From an uncultured Rhodocyclaceae bacterium (GTDB lineage Bacteria > Pseudomonadota > Gammaproteobacteria > Burkholderiales > Rhodocyclaceae), in NCBI GenBank assembly GCA_900549295.1, contig URNG01000096.1, positions 1 through 12,196 on the forward strand: a stretch of DNA of 12,196 nucleotides, read 5' to 3'. Shown here in pieces: positions 6,654-12,196 of the stretch. The translations under genes were made by a program, and so were the position numbers. Under the pieces are notes generated by a model. It did not search any database. It had not been told where the DNA came from and saw only the letters and a list, made by a program, of their open reading frames with translations. Position 1 is the stretch's first letter. Every line of letters starts with the position of its first letter.

Positions 6654-8041
6654 TGAACTGGACGCTGGCGCAGATTGCCGCCGCCACCCAGGGCCGCATT
6701 CTGGGCGATGGCGAGATTGCTGAACTCACAGTCGAGGGTTTGACCACCGACACCCGTACCGTCACGGCCGGGCAGTTGTTCGTGGCCCTGGCGGGCGAGC
6801 GCTTCGACGCGCACGATTTTCTTGCCGCTGCGCTGGCGGGCGGGGCGCACGCTTTGCTGGTCAGCGATGCAACGCGTCTGCCGCCCGGCATTCCCGCCGT
6901 GCTGGTGGCGGATACGCGGCTTGCCCTGGGGCAACTGGCGGCGGCCTGGCGGGCGCAGTTTGCCCTGCCCCTGATTGCGGTGACGGGTTCCAACGGCAAG
7001 ACCACCACCAAGGAAATGATCGCCAGCGTGCTCGAAGCAGCTTTTCCTGGCGCGGTGCTGGCGACACGCGGCAATTTCAACAACGACATCGGCCTGCCGC
7101 TCACGCTGCTGAGTCTGCACGCGGGGCACCAGGCGGCGGTGGTCGAGATGGGCATGAACCGGCCGGGCGAAATCGCTTACCTGACGCAACTGGCCCGTCC
7201 CACGGTGGCGCTGGTCAATAACGCGCAGCGGGCGCATCTGCAGGGCATGGGCGATCTGAGCGAAATCGCCCGCGAAAAGGGCTCGATTTTCAGCGGCCTG
7301 GCGGCGGATGGCGTGGCGGTATTCAACGCCGATGACGCGCAGTCAGCTATCTGGCAGGCGCAGGCCGAGACGGCCGGACAGAAATACCAGCGTTTTGCGC
7401 TGGCGCAAGCGGCAGAAATCAGCGGCCGGCTGACGCAGCGTGGTCTGGATTTCGTGCTCGATATTCAGACGCCCACCGCCACGGCGCAGATCGTGTTGGC
7501 GGTGCCGGGGCGGCACAACGCCGGAAACGCCCTGGCCGCCGCCGCCGCCTGTCTGGCGGCGGGCATTGCGCTGGAACCGATCGTTGCCGGCCTGCAGGCT
7601 TTCCGTGGCGTCAAGGGGCGCCTGCAGCGGCGTGCCGGACAGAGCGGGGCGCAGATTCTCGACGATACCTACAACGCCAACCCGGATTCGGTGCGTGCCG
7701 GTATCGACGTGCTGGCCAGCACCGTCGGCAAAAAGATGCTGGTGCTGGGCGACATGGGCGAGATCGGCGAAGGCAGCCACCAGTGCCACGACGAAATCGG
7801 CGGTTATGCCAAGAGCCAGGGCGTGGATCGGCTCTACGCGCTGGGTGATGCCAGCGCCCAGGCGGTGCGCAATTTCGGCGAGGGCGGCCGGCATTTCTGC
7901 AGTATCGAAAAACTGATTGCAGCGGTGAAAAAAGACCTGGACGCAGATAGCACGGTGCTTGTCAAAGGCTCGCGTTTCATGCGCATGGAGCGGGTGGCGG
8001 ATGCGCTGGCCGTCGAGGAAGGAGAGCCGTCATGCTCCTGA
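6650..8041 (+). CDS. murF: UDP-MurNAc-tripeptide:D-alanyl-D-alanine ligase MurF
   Basis: Cytoplasmic ATP-dependent ligase that adds D-Ala-D-Ala to complete UDP-MurNAc-pentapeptide, the substrate of MraY. The 463-residue product has the substrate-binding TTDTRTVTAGQLFVAL near the N-terminus, the ATP loop TGSNGKTT (112-119), the family segment RGNFNNDIGLPLTLL, NNAQRAHLQG, EKGSIF, then DDTYNANPDSVRAG and VLGDMGEIG in the C-terminal domains. All are as expected for MurF. The ATG at 6650 overlaps the murE stop (ATGA) and has AAGGAGA (6636-6642) at good spacing; a second ATG follows directly at 6653. The frame stays open far upstream through murE, but that extension is not MurF sequence. Confidence 0.97.
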   Translation: MMNWTLAQIAAATQGRILGDGEIAELTVEGLTTDTRTVTAGQLFVALAGERFDAHDFLAAALAGGAHALLVSDATRLPPGIPAVLVADTRLALGQLAAAWRAQFALPLIAVTGSNGKTTTKEMIASVLEAAFPGAVLATRGNFNNDIGLPLTLLSLHAGHQAAVVEMGMNRPGEIAYLTQLARPTVALVNNAQRAHLQGMGDLSEIAREKGSIFSGLAADGVAVFNADDAQSAIWQAQAETAGQKYQRFALAQAAEISGRLTQRGLDFVLDIQTPTATAQIVLAVPGRHNAGNALAAAAACLAAGIALEPIVAGLQAFRGVKGRLQRRAGQSGAQILDDTYNANPDSVRAGIDVLASTVGKKMLVLGDMGEIGEGSHQCHDEIGGYAKSQGVDRLYALGDASAQAVRNFGEGGRHFCSIEKLIAAVKKDLDADSTVLVKGSRFMRMERVADALAVEEGEPSCS

Positions 8042-9135
8042 TGCTCACCCAGTGGCTGGCGCAGGACGTGCGCTTTTTCAACGTGTTCAACTACATCACG
8101 CTGCGTACCGTGCTGGCGGCGATGACGGCGCTGCTGATTTCCTTTGCCGCCGGCCCGCGTGTGATCCGCTGGCTGGCTGCAAAGAAGATCGGTCAGGCGG
8201 TGCGTACCGACGGGCCGCAGACGCATCTGGTCAAATCCGGCACGCCGACCATGGGTGGCGTGCTCATTCTCATCGCCATCGGCATTACTACCTTGCTGTG
8301 GGGCGATCTGAGCAACAAATACGTGTGGACGGTGCTGGTGGTGACGCTCGGCTTTGGCATCGTCGGCTGGTACGACGACTGGAAGAAGGTGGTGTACCGC
8401 GACCCCAACGGGCTGGCGAGCCGCTGGAAATTTTTCTGGCAGTCGGTGCTGGGCGCGGGCGCTGCGCTGTTCATTGCGTACTCGGCGAGTTCACCGGCGC
8501 AGACCGAGCTGATCGTGCCCTTTTTCAAGAGCGTGGCCTATCCGCTGGGCATTGCCGGCTTCATCGTGCTGACGTATTTCGTCATCGTCGGCACCAGCAA
8601 TGCCGTGAATCTGACCGACGGCCTGGATGGTCTGGCGATCATGCCGACGGTGATGATCGCCGCCGCCTTTGCGGTATTTGCCTATGCCACCGGGAATGCG
8701 GTGTATGCGAAATACCTGCACATCCCTTACGTGCCGGGTGCGGGTGAATTGTGCATCCTGCTCGGCGCAATGGCTGGAGCGGGGTTGGGTTTCCTGTGGT
8801 TCAACGCCTATCCGGCGGAAGTGTTCATGGGCGACGTCGGCGCGCTGGCGCTCGGTGCGGCGCTCGGCACGGTGGCGGTGATCGTGCGCCAGGAAATCGT
8901 GCTGCTCATCATGGGCGGCGTGTTCGTGGTGGAAACGCTCTCCGTCATGTTGCAGGTGTCGTGGTTCAAATACACCAAGAAGAGATATGGCACCGGCCGG
9001 CGCATCCTGCGCATGGCGCCGCTGCATCACCATTTCGAGCAGGGCGGCTGGAAGGAAACCCAGGTCGTCGTGCGTTTCTGGATCATCACCATCATGCTGG
9101 TGCTGGTCGGCCTGAGTACCTTGAAGCTGCGCTGA
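8032..9135 (+). CDS. mraY: Phospho-N-acetylmuramoyl-pentapeptide transferase MraY
   Basis: Integral inner-membrane enzyme that moves phospho-MurNAc-pentapeptide to undecaprenyl phosphate to make lipid I. The 367-residue protein has about ten hydrophobic segments and the family's catalytic motifs on cytoplasmic loops: Asp115-Asp116 in YDDWKK, Asp196 and Asp199 in NLTDGLDGLA, Asp268 in FMGDVGAL, and the PLHHHFEQGG box with His332-334. Most relatives have GS where this has GA in the MGDVGAL box, a small change. The ATG at 8032 overlaps murF by 10 nt and has AAGGAG (8019-8024) 7 nt upstream; an in-frame ATG at 8041 is less well placed. Only 2 nt separate it from murD. Confidence 0.97.
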   Translation: MLLMLTQWLAQDVRFFNVFNYITLRTVLAAMTALLISFAAGPRVIRWLAAKKIGQAVRTDGPQTHLVKSGTPTMGGVLILIAIGITTLLWGDLSNKYVWTVLVVTLGFGIVGWYDDWKKVVYRDPNGLASRWKFFWQSVLGAGAALFIAYSASSPAQTELIVPFFKSVAYPLGIAGFIVLTYFVIVGTSNAVNLTDGLDGLAIMPTVMIAAAFAVFAYATGNAVYAKYLHIPYVPGAGELCILLGAMAGAGLGFLWFNAYPAEVFMGDVGALALGAALGTVAVIVRQEIVLLIMGGVFVVETLSVMLQVSWFKYTKKRYGTGRRILRMAPLHHHFEQGGWKETQVVVRFWIITIMLVLVGLSTLKLR

Positions 9136-9137
9136 AC

Positions 9138-10493
9138 ATGAATCTCCAAGGCAAACGTGTACTGGTGATCGGGCTCGGCGAGTCCGGACTGGCGATGGCC
9201 AAATGGCTGCAGCGCCGGGGTGCCGTCGTGCGCGTGGCCGATACGCGGGAGGTGCCGCCGAATCAGGCACAGTTGCGCGCCTGTGCGCCGGATGCGCAAC
9301 TGTCGACCGGCGCGCTGCAGGACGAAGCTTTCGCCTGGGCGGAAATCGTGGCCTTGTCGCCGGGCATGCCCAAGGCGACGCCGCAGATTGCCGCAGTGAC
9401 AGAAAAGCTGGTTTCGGAAATCGAACTGTTCGCGCAAGGTGTGCGCTCACTTGCGCCGCAAAGCCGTTTGCTCGCTATTACCGGCAGCAACGGAAAAACT
9501 ACCACGACGGCGCTGACGGCGCATCTGCTCAATGCGGCCGGGGTGCCTGCAATCGCCTGCGGCAATATTTCGCCGTCGGCCCTGGACGCCTTGATGGCGG
9601 CGCAAGATGCGGGCGTTTATCCGGCGGTCTGGGTGCTGGAATTGTCCAGCTACCAGCTGGAAACCACGCAGCATCTGAATGCGGTCGCGGCGAGCGTGCT
9701 CAATATCTCGGAAGATCATCTCGATCGCTACGAAGGCAGCCTCGCCAACTACGCTGCGGCCAAGTCGCGCATCTTCCAGGGCAAGGGCGTGCTGGTGCTC
9801 AACCGCGACGACGACTGGTCCATGGCCAATGGCCGCTGCGGACGCAGGATGGTGACTTTTGGCCTGAACAAACCGCCGAGGGCGAGCGATTATGGCGTGG
9901 TCGACGGGCAGGTTCGACGGGGCGAAATGGTTTTGCTGGATCTGGCACAACTGCCGCTCAAGGGCTTGCACAATGCGGCCAATGTCATGGCGGCGCTGGC
10001 CCTGGGCGAGGCGGTCGGTGTGGACGTTGCGCGCCTGTTGCCCGGGTTGCGCACTTTCCGTTCACTGCCGCACCGGGTCGAGCCAGTGGCCGAGCGGGCC
10101 GGCGTGGTGTACATCGACGATTCCAAAGGCACCAATGTCGGTGCCACGCTGGCGGCTATCGAAGGGCTGGGCAGGAAAGTCGCCATCGTCCTGGGCGGCG
10201 ATGGCAAGGGGCAGGATTTCAGCCCGCTGGCTTCCGCTCTGGAAAATCATGGCCGGGCGGTGGCCCTGATTGGCCGCGATGCCGGAAAAATCGCCACTAC
10301 ATTGGCGGGCTGTTCCCTGCCCAAGCGCCAGTGCGCCGACATGGCAGAGGCCGTGCGCTGGTTGAGCGAGCAGGCGCAAGAGGGCGATGCCGTCCTGCTC
10401 TCGCCTGCCTGTGCGAGCCTCGACATGTACCGTGACTACGCGCACCGCGCCGAGGTTTTCATCGCGGCGGTGCGGGAGTTGTCGCCATGCTGA
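9138..10493 (+). CDS. murD: UDP-MurNAc-L-alanine:D-glutamate ligase MurD
   Basis: Cytoplasmic ATP-dependent ligase that adds D-glutamate to UDP-MurNAc-L-Ala. The 451-residue protein opens with a Rossmann-like UDP-binding domain (GKRVLVIGLGESGLAMA). The ATP loop TGSNGKTTT follows, with Lys120. Then come LELSSYQLETT, ISEDHLDRY, Lys209 in AAAKSRIF (the normally carbamylated lysine), LPHRVE, DDSKGTNVGAT and the C-terminal SPACASLDMYRDYAHRAEVF. All hallmarks are present. The ATG lies 2 nt after the mraY stop with no clear Shine-Dalgarno, so translation probably depends on ribosomes finishing mraY. Its 3' end overlaps ftsW by 7 nt. Confidence 0.97.
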   Translation: MNLQGKRVLVIGLGESGLAMAKWLQRRGAVVRVADTREVPPNQAQLRACAPDAQLSTGALQDEAFAWAEIVALSPGMPKATPQIAAVTEKLVSEIELFAQGVRSLAPQSRLLAITGSNGKTTTTALTAHLLNAAGVPAIACGNISPSALDALMAAQDAGVYPAVWVLELSSYQLETTQHLNAVAASVLNISEDHLDRYEGSLANYAAAKSRIFQGKGVLVLNRDDDWSMANGRCGRRMVTFGLNKPPRASDYGVVDGQVRRGEMVLLDLAQLPLKGLHNAANVMAALALGEAVGVDVARLLPGLRTFRSLPHRVEPVAERAGVVYIDDSKGTNVGATLAAIEGLGRKVAIVLGGDGKGQDFSPLASALENHGRAVALIGRDAGKIATTLAGCSLPKRQCADMAEAVRWLSEQAQEGDAVLLSPACASLDMYRDYAHRAEVFIAAVRELSPC

Positions 10494-11650
10494 TCTCCGC
10501 TCTCGACGCGCCGCGCCGCCTGCCCGCCGAAGTGGATCCGGCGCTGATCTGGTCTGCCCTGGTTCTGCTTCTGGGCGGGTTGGTGATGGTGTATTCAGCC
10601 TCGATCGCCATTGCCGAGGCGGGGCGTTTCACCAATCACCAGCCGATGTATTACCTGATCCGCCAGACGGTGTTCATCGCCATCGGCCTGATTGCCGGCG
10701 GGCTGGCTTTTCAGGTGCGCATGGAAACCTGGCAGAAATATGCGCCCCTGCTGTTCCTGATCGGCGGCTTGCTGCTGGTTATCGTGCTGATTCCCGGCAT
10801 CGGGCGCGATGTGAACGGTGCGCGGCGCTGGCTGTCGCTCGGTTTTGCCAACCTGCAGCCGTCGGAATTGATGAAATTGTTCGTGGCGCTCTACGCCGCC
10901 GACTTCACCTATCGCAAGATCAACGTCATGCACGATCTGAAGCAGGCTTTTTTGCCGCTGTTCGGGGCGATGGTGCTGGTCGGCTTCCTGCTGCTGAAAG
11001 AGCCGGATTTCGGCGCGCTGGTGGTGATCGTGTCGATCGCCATGGGCATTCTCTTTCTCGGCGGCCTGAAGGCGCGCATGTTCGCCGTGCTGATCGCCGG
11101 GCTGCTGGTGGCGTTTGCCATCATGATCATCGTCTCGCCCTACCGGCGCGACCGGGTGTTCGGCTTCATGGACCCCTGGGCCGATGCCTACGGGCGCGGC
11201 TACCAGTTGTCGCATTCGCTGATCGCCTTCGGCCGGGGCGAGCTGTTCGGCGTCGGTCTGGGCGGCAGCGTGGAAAAGCTGTTCTACCTGCCGGAAGCGC
11301 ACACCGATTTCCTGCTGGCGGTGATCGCCGAGGAACTTGGTTTCGTCGGCGTGCTGACGGTGATCTGCCTGTTCGCTCTGCTGGTGCAGCGAGCCTTCGC
11401 CATCGGCCGGCAGGCGGTGCGCCTGGAGCGTCTGTATCCGGCGCTGGTCAGCATGGGGATCGGCATCTGGTTCGGCGTGCAGTCCTTCATCAACATGGGG
11501 GTGAACGTCGGTCTGCTGCCGACCAAGGGTTTGACCCTGCCGCTGATGAGTTTCGGCGGCTCGGGCATCGTCGTCAATTGCATCGCGCTCGCCATCCTGT
11601 TGCGGGTGGATTGGGAAAATCGCCAGTTGATGCGCGGAGGGCGACCGTGA
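10487..11650 (+). CDS. ftsW: Septal peptidoglycan glycosyltransferase FtsW
   Basis: SEDS-family polytopic membrane protein that polymerises lipid II at the septum as the partner of FtsI. The 387-residue protein has about ten hydrophobic segments. Signatures are VYSAS near the N-terminus, GARRWLSLGFANLQPSELMK, KEPDFGALVV, AHTDFLLAVIAEELGF with Asp274 (the position of the presumed catalytic aspartate) and NVGLLPTKGLTLPLMSFGGSG. The C-terminus ENRQLMRGGRP looks typical for betaproteobacterial FtsW. The ATG overlaps murD by 7 nt and has GGGAG (10474-10478) 8 nt upstream. The last codons are duplicated in the following spacer and also form one arm of an 18-bp inverted repeat. This is the only gene in the cluster with a sizeable gap after it (121 nt). 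Confidence 0.97.
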   Translation: MLISALDAPRRLPAEVDPALIWSALVLLLGGLVMVYSASIAIAEAGRFTNHQPMYYLIRQTVFIAIGLIAGGLAFQVRMETWQKYAPLLFLIGGLLLVIVLIPGIGRDVNGARRWLSLGFANLQPSELMKLFVALYAADFTYRKINVMHDLKQAFLPLFGAMVLVGFLLLKEPDFGALVVIVSIAMGILFLGGLKARMFAVLIAGLLVAFAIMIIVSPYRRDRVFGFMDPWADAYGRGYQLSHSLIAFGRGELFGVGLGGSVEKLFYLPEAHTDFLLAVIAEELGFVGVLTVICLFALLVQRAFAIGRQAVRLERLYPALVSMGIGIWFGVQSFINMGVNVGLLPTKGLTLPLMSFGGSGIVVNCIALAILLRVDWENRQLMRGGRP

Positions 11651-11686
11651 TGTTGCGCATCGTTGATTCGCATCGACTGGCGATTT
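11617..11686. repeat. 18-bp inverted repeat across the ftsW stop codon
   Basis: Arms 11617-11634 and 11669-11686 are complementary at 17 of 18 positions, and the exception would be a G-U pair in RNA. The 34-nt loop holds the first GGAGGG copy and the ftsW stop codon. In the mRNA this would be a stable hairpin at the ftsW/murG boundary. No T run follows, so it is not a standard terminator. Confidence 0.8.
11629..11650 (+). repeat. Direct repeat copy 1 (ftsW 3' end)
   Basis: 22 nt, 20 of which match 11754-11775; the first 15 (gatgcgcggagggcg) are identical. It covers the ftsW codons for MRGGRP and the stop, including a GGAGGG. A further AAAATC (11616-11621) recurs at the same 125-nt offset (11741-11746). 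Confidence 0.9.
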
Positions 11687-11771
11687 CGCCGCAGGCTAAC
11701 CCGGCGCAGCCGGCGTTAAGCGCGCAGCGCGGCCGTAGGCAAAATCAAGCCTCGATGCGCGGAGGGCGGCC
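11651..11771. other. ftsW-murG spacer with probable small structured insert
   Basis: This 121-nt gap is the only one over 2 nt in the dcw part of the window. A frame other than that of ftsW runs through it and ends with the same MRGGRP-stop as ftsW. It holds an inverted copy of the ftsW end (11669-11686), a bulged GC-rich hairpin (11695-11721), and inverted ends GCGCATCG (11655-11662) and CGATGCGC (11753-11760) that can pair. The density of palindromes suggests a REP- or MITE-like element, but I cannot name a family. No promoter or T-tract terminator is visible. Confidence 0.5.
11695..11721. repeat. Bulged GC-rich hairpin in the ftsW-murG spacer
   Basis: GC-TAAC-CCGGC (11695-11705) pairs with GCCGG, GTTA and GC (11709-11713, 11715-11718, 11720-11721) around a GCA loop, with single unpaired bases at 11714 and 11719. 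The shape recalls dispersed palindromic (REP-like) units. It loosely resembles an integron attC, but the outer core site does not fit. Confidence 0.6.
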
Positions 11772-11775
11772 ATGA
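11754..11775 (+). repeat. Direct repeat copy 2, containing the murG ribosome-binding site
   Basis: Second copy, 125 nt downstream of the first. Here GGAGGG (11761-11766) sits 5 nt before the murG ATG (11772), so this copy supplies the working Shine-Dalgarno. Its last four bases, ATGA, hold the murG ATG and an overlapping TGA, which suggests the older arrangement was a direct ftsW-stop/murG-start overlap like the other junctions. Confidence 0.85.
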
Positions 11776-12196
11776 GCAAAACGATACTGATCATGGCGGG
11801 CGGCACCGGCGGCCATATTTTCCCGGCGCTGGCGGTGGCGCACGAATTGCGCGCGGCGGGCTGGCGGGTGGTCTGGCTGGGCAACCCGGACGGCATGGAA
11901 GCCCGGCTGGTGCCGCAGCACGATCTGGAAATGGTGTGGGTGCGCTTTGCCGCCCTGCGCGGCAAGGGTCTTCTGCGCAAGCTCATGCTTCCCTTCAACC
12001 TGCTGCGCGCCTTCTGGCAGGCCCGGCAGGCGCTGCAACAGGTGCAGCCGGACGTGGTGCTCGGCATGGGCGGCTACATCACCTTTCCGGGCGGCGTCAT
12101 GGCGAGGCTGATGGGCATACCGCTGGTCTTGCACGAACAGAACTCAGTGGCTGGGGTGGGCAAAACCGGGGCCCGCCCAAACACCCATGTTTCTCG
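11772..12196 (+). CDS. murG: UDP-GlcNAc:lipid I N-acetylglucosaminyltransferase MurG (partial, 5' part)
   Basis: Membrane-associated GT-B glycosyltransferase that adds GlcNAc to lipid I to make lipid II, the substrate of FtsW and FtsI. About 141 codons of the N-terminal acceptor domain are present. They include the glycine-rich loop GGTGGH (10-15), the second glycine loop GMGGY (98-102) and HEQNS (121-125) followed by VAG, all diagnostic. The ATG has GGAGGG at 5-nt spacing. After residue 128 the translation (VGKTGARPNTH) no longer matches the family, which normally continues with something like LANKVLA. This falls in the last 40 nt of the window and is more likely bad sequence than a real change. 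The C-terminal UDP-GlcNAc domain lies beyond the edge. Confidence 0.95.
   Translation, partial: MSKTILIMAGGTGGHIFPALAVAHELRAAGWRVVWLGNPDGMEARLVPQHDLEMVWVRFAALRGKGLLRKLMLPFNLLRAFWQARQALQQVQPDVVLGMGGYITFPGGVMARLMGIPLVLHEQNSVAGVGKTGARPNTHVS
12156..12196. other. Unreliable sequence at the right end
   Basis: MurG matches its family up to HEQNSVAG and then loses all resemblance over the last 40 nt, without a stop codon. The bases can be lined up loosely with a normal MurG coding sequence if several substitutions and indels are allowed, as expected for low-quality end sequence. Confidence 0.6.

Noticed and set aside
11694..11721. Possible integron attC site in the ftsW-murG spacer
   Set aside because: GTTAAGC fits the right core consensus, but GGCTAAC on the left does not fit RYYYAAC. 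The stem is far shorter than typical attC sites and no integrase or cassette is present.
11651..11771. Transcription terminator between ftsW and murG
   Set aside because: Hairpins are present but none is followed by a T run, and stopping transcription before the essential murG with no new promoter visible would be unlikely.
10387..11775. 462-codon frame overlapping ftsW and running through the spacer to 11775
   Set aside because: Mostly a shadow of ftsW. Only its last residues (MRGGRP) are notable, because they come from the duplicated ftsW end described in the findings.

Overview
The window is about 12.2 kb of GC-rich, almost wholly coding DNA, with every supported gene on the + strand. Gene order, protein style and overlapping junctions fit a Gram-negative proteobacterium, most likely a betaproteobacterium (inference). 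The signs are a meso-DAP type MurE with a DNPR motif, a periplasmic DsbC, a UbiH/UbiF-like flavin hydroxylase, an FtsW ending in ENRQLMRGGRP, and a MurD with DDSKGTN. The species cannot be named from the sequence alone.

Positions 1-681 hold the C-terminal part of an FAD-dependent aromatic hydroxylase of the ubiquinone-synthesis type, cut off at the window edge. It is followed at once by a complete dsbC (691-1422) and a strong hairpin terminator (1443-1478). A 336-nt AT-richer gap (1423-1758) separates this pair from the division cluster. It carries a good sigma70-type promoter (TTGACG, 17 nt, TAAAGT) and a 10-nt-phased set of TGGG-type repeats, the expected autoregulatory site for MraZ.

From 1759 to the right edge runs the dcw (division and cell wall) operon: mraZ, rsmH, ftsL, ftsI, murE, murF, mraY, murD, ftsW and murG (partial). 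Eight of the nine junctions are overlaps of 1-10 nt or a 2-nt gap, mostly TGATG, ATGA or GTGA, so the genes should be co-transcribed and translationally coupled. MurE, MurF and MurD build the UDP-MurNAc-pentapeptide. MraY and MurG turn it into lipid I and lipid II. FtsW polymerises glycan at the septum, FtsI cross-links it, and FtsL is the divisome scaffold. MraZ and RsmH are the regulator and the 16S rRNA methyltransferase that normally lead the cluster. The rest of a typical cluster (murC, ddlB, ftsQ, ftsA, ftsZ) would lie beyond the right edge.

The gene content is canonical and I see no new multi-gene system. The one real departure is the ftsW-murG junction (11616-11775). Here a roughly 100-nt structured insert lies between two near-identical copies of the ftsW 3' end and murG ribosome-binding region, and it also carries an inverted copy of the ftsW end. 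Other points of interest are a low-GC, rare-codon patch with a perfect internal Shine-Dalgarno inside rsmH, the tight overlap of promoter, MraZ site and start codon at mraZ, and apparently unreliable sequence at both window ends.
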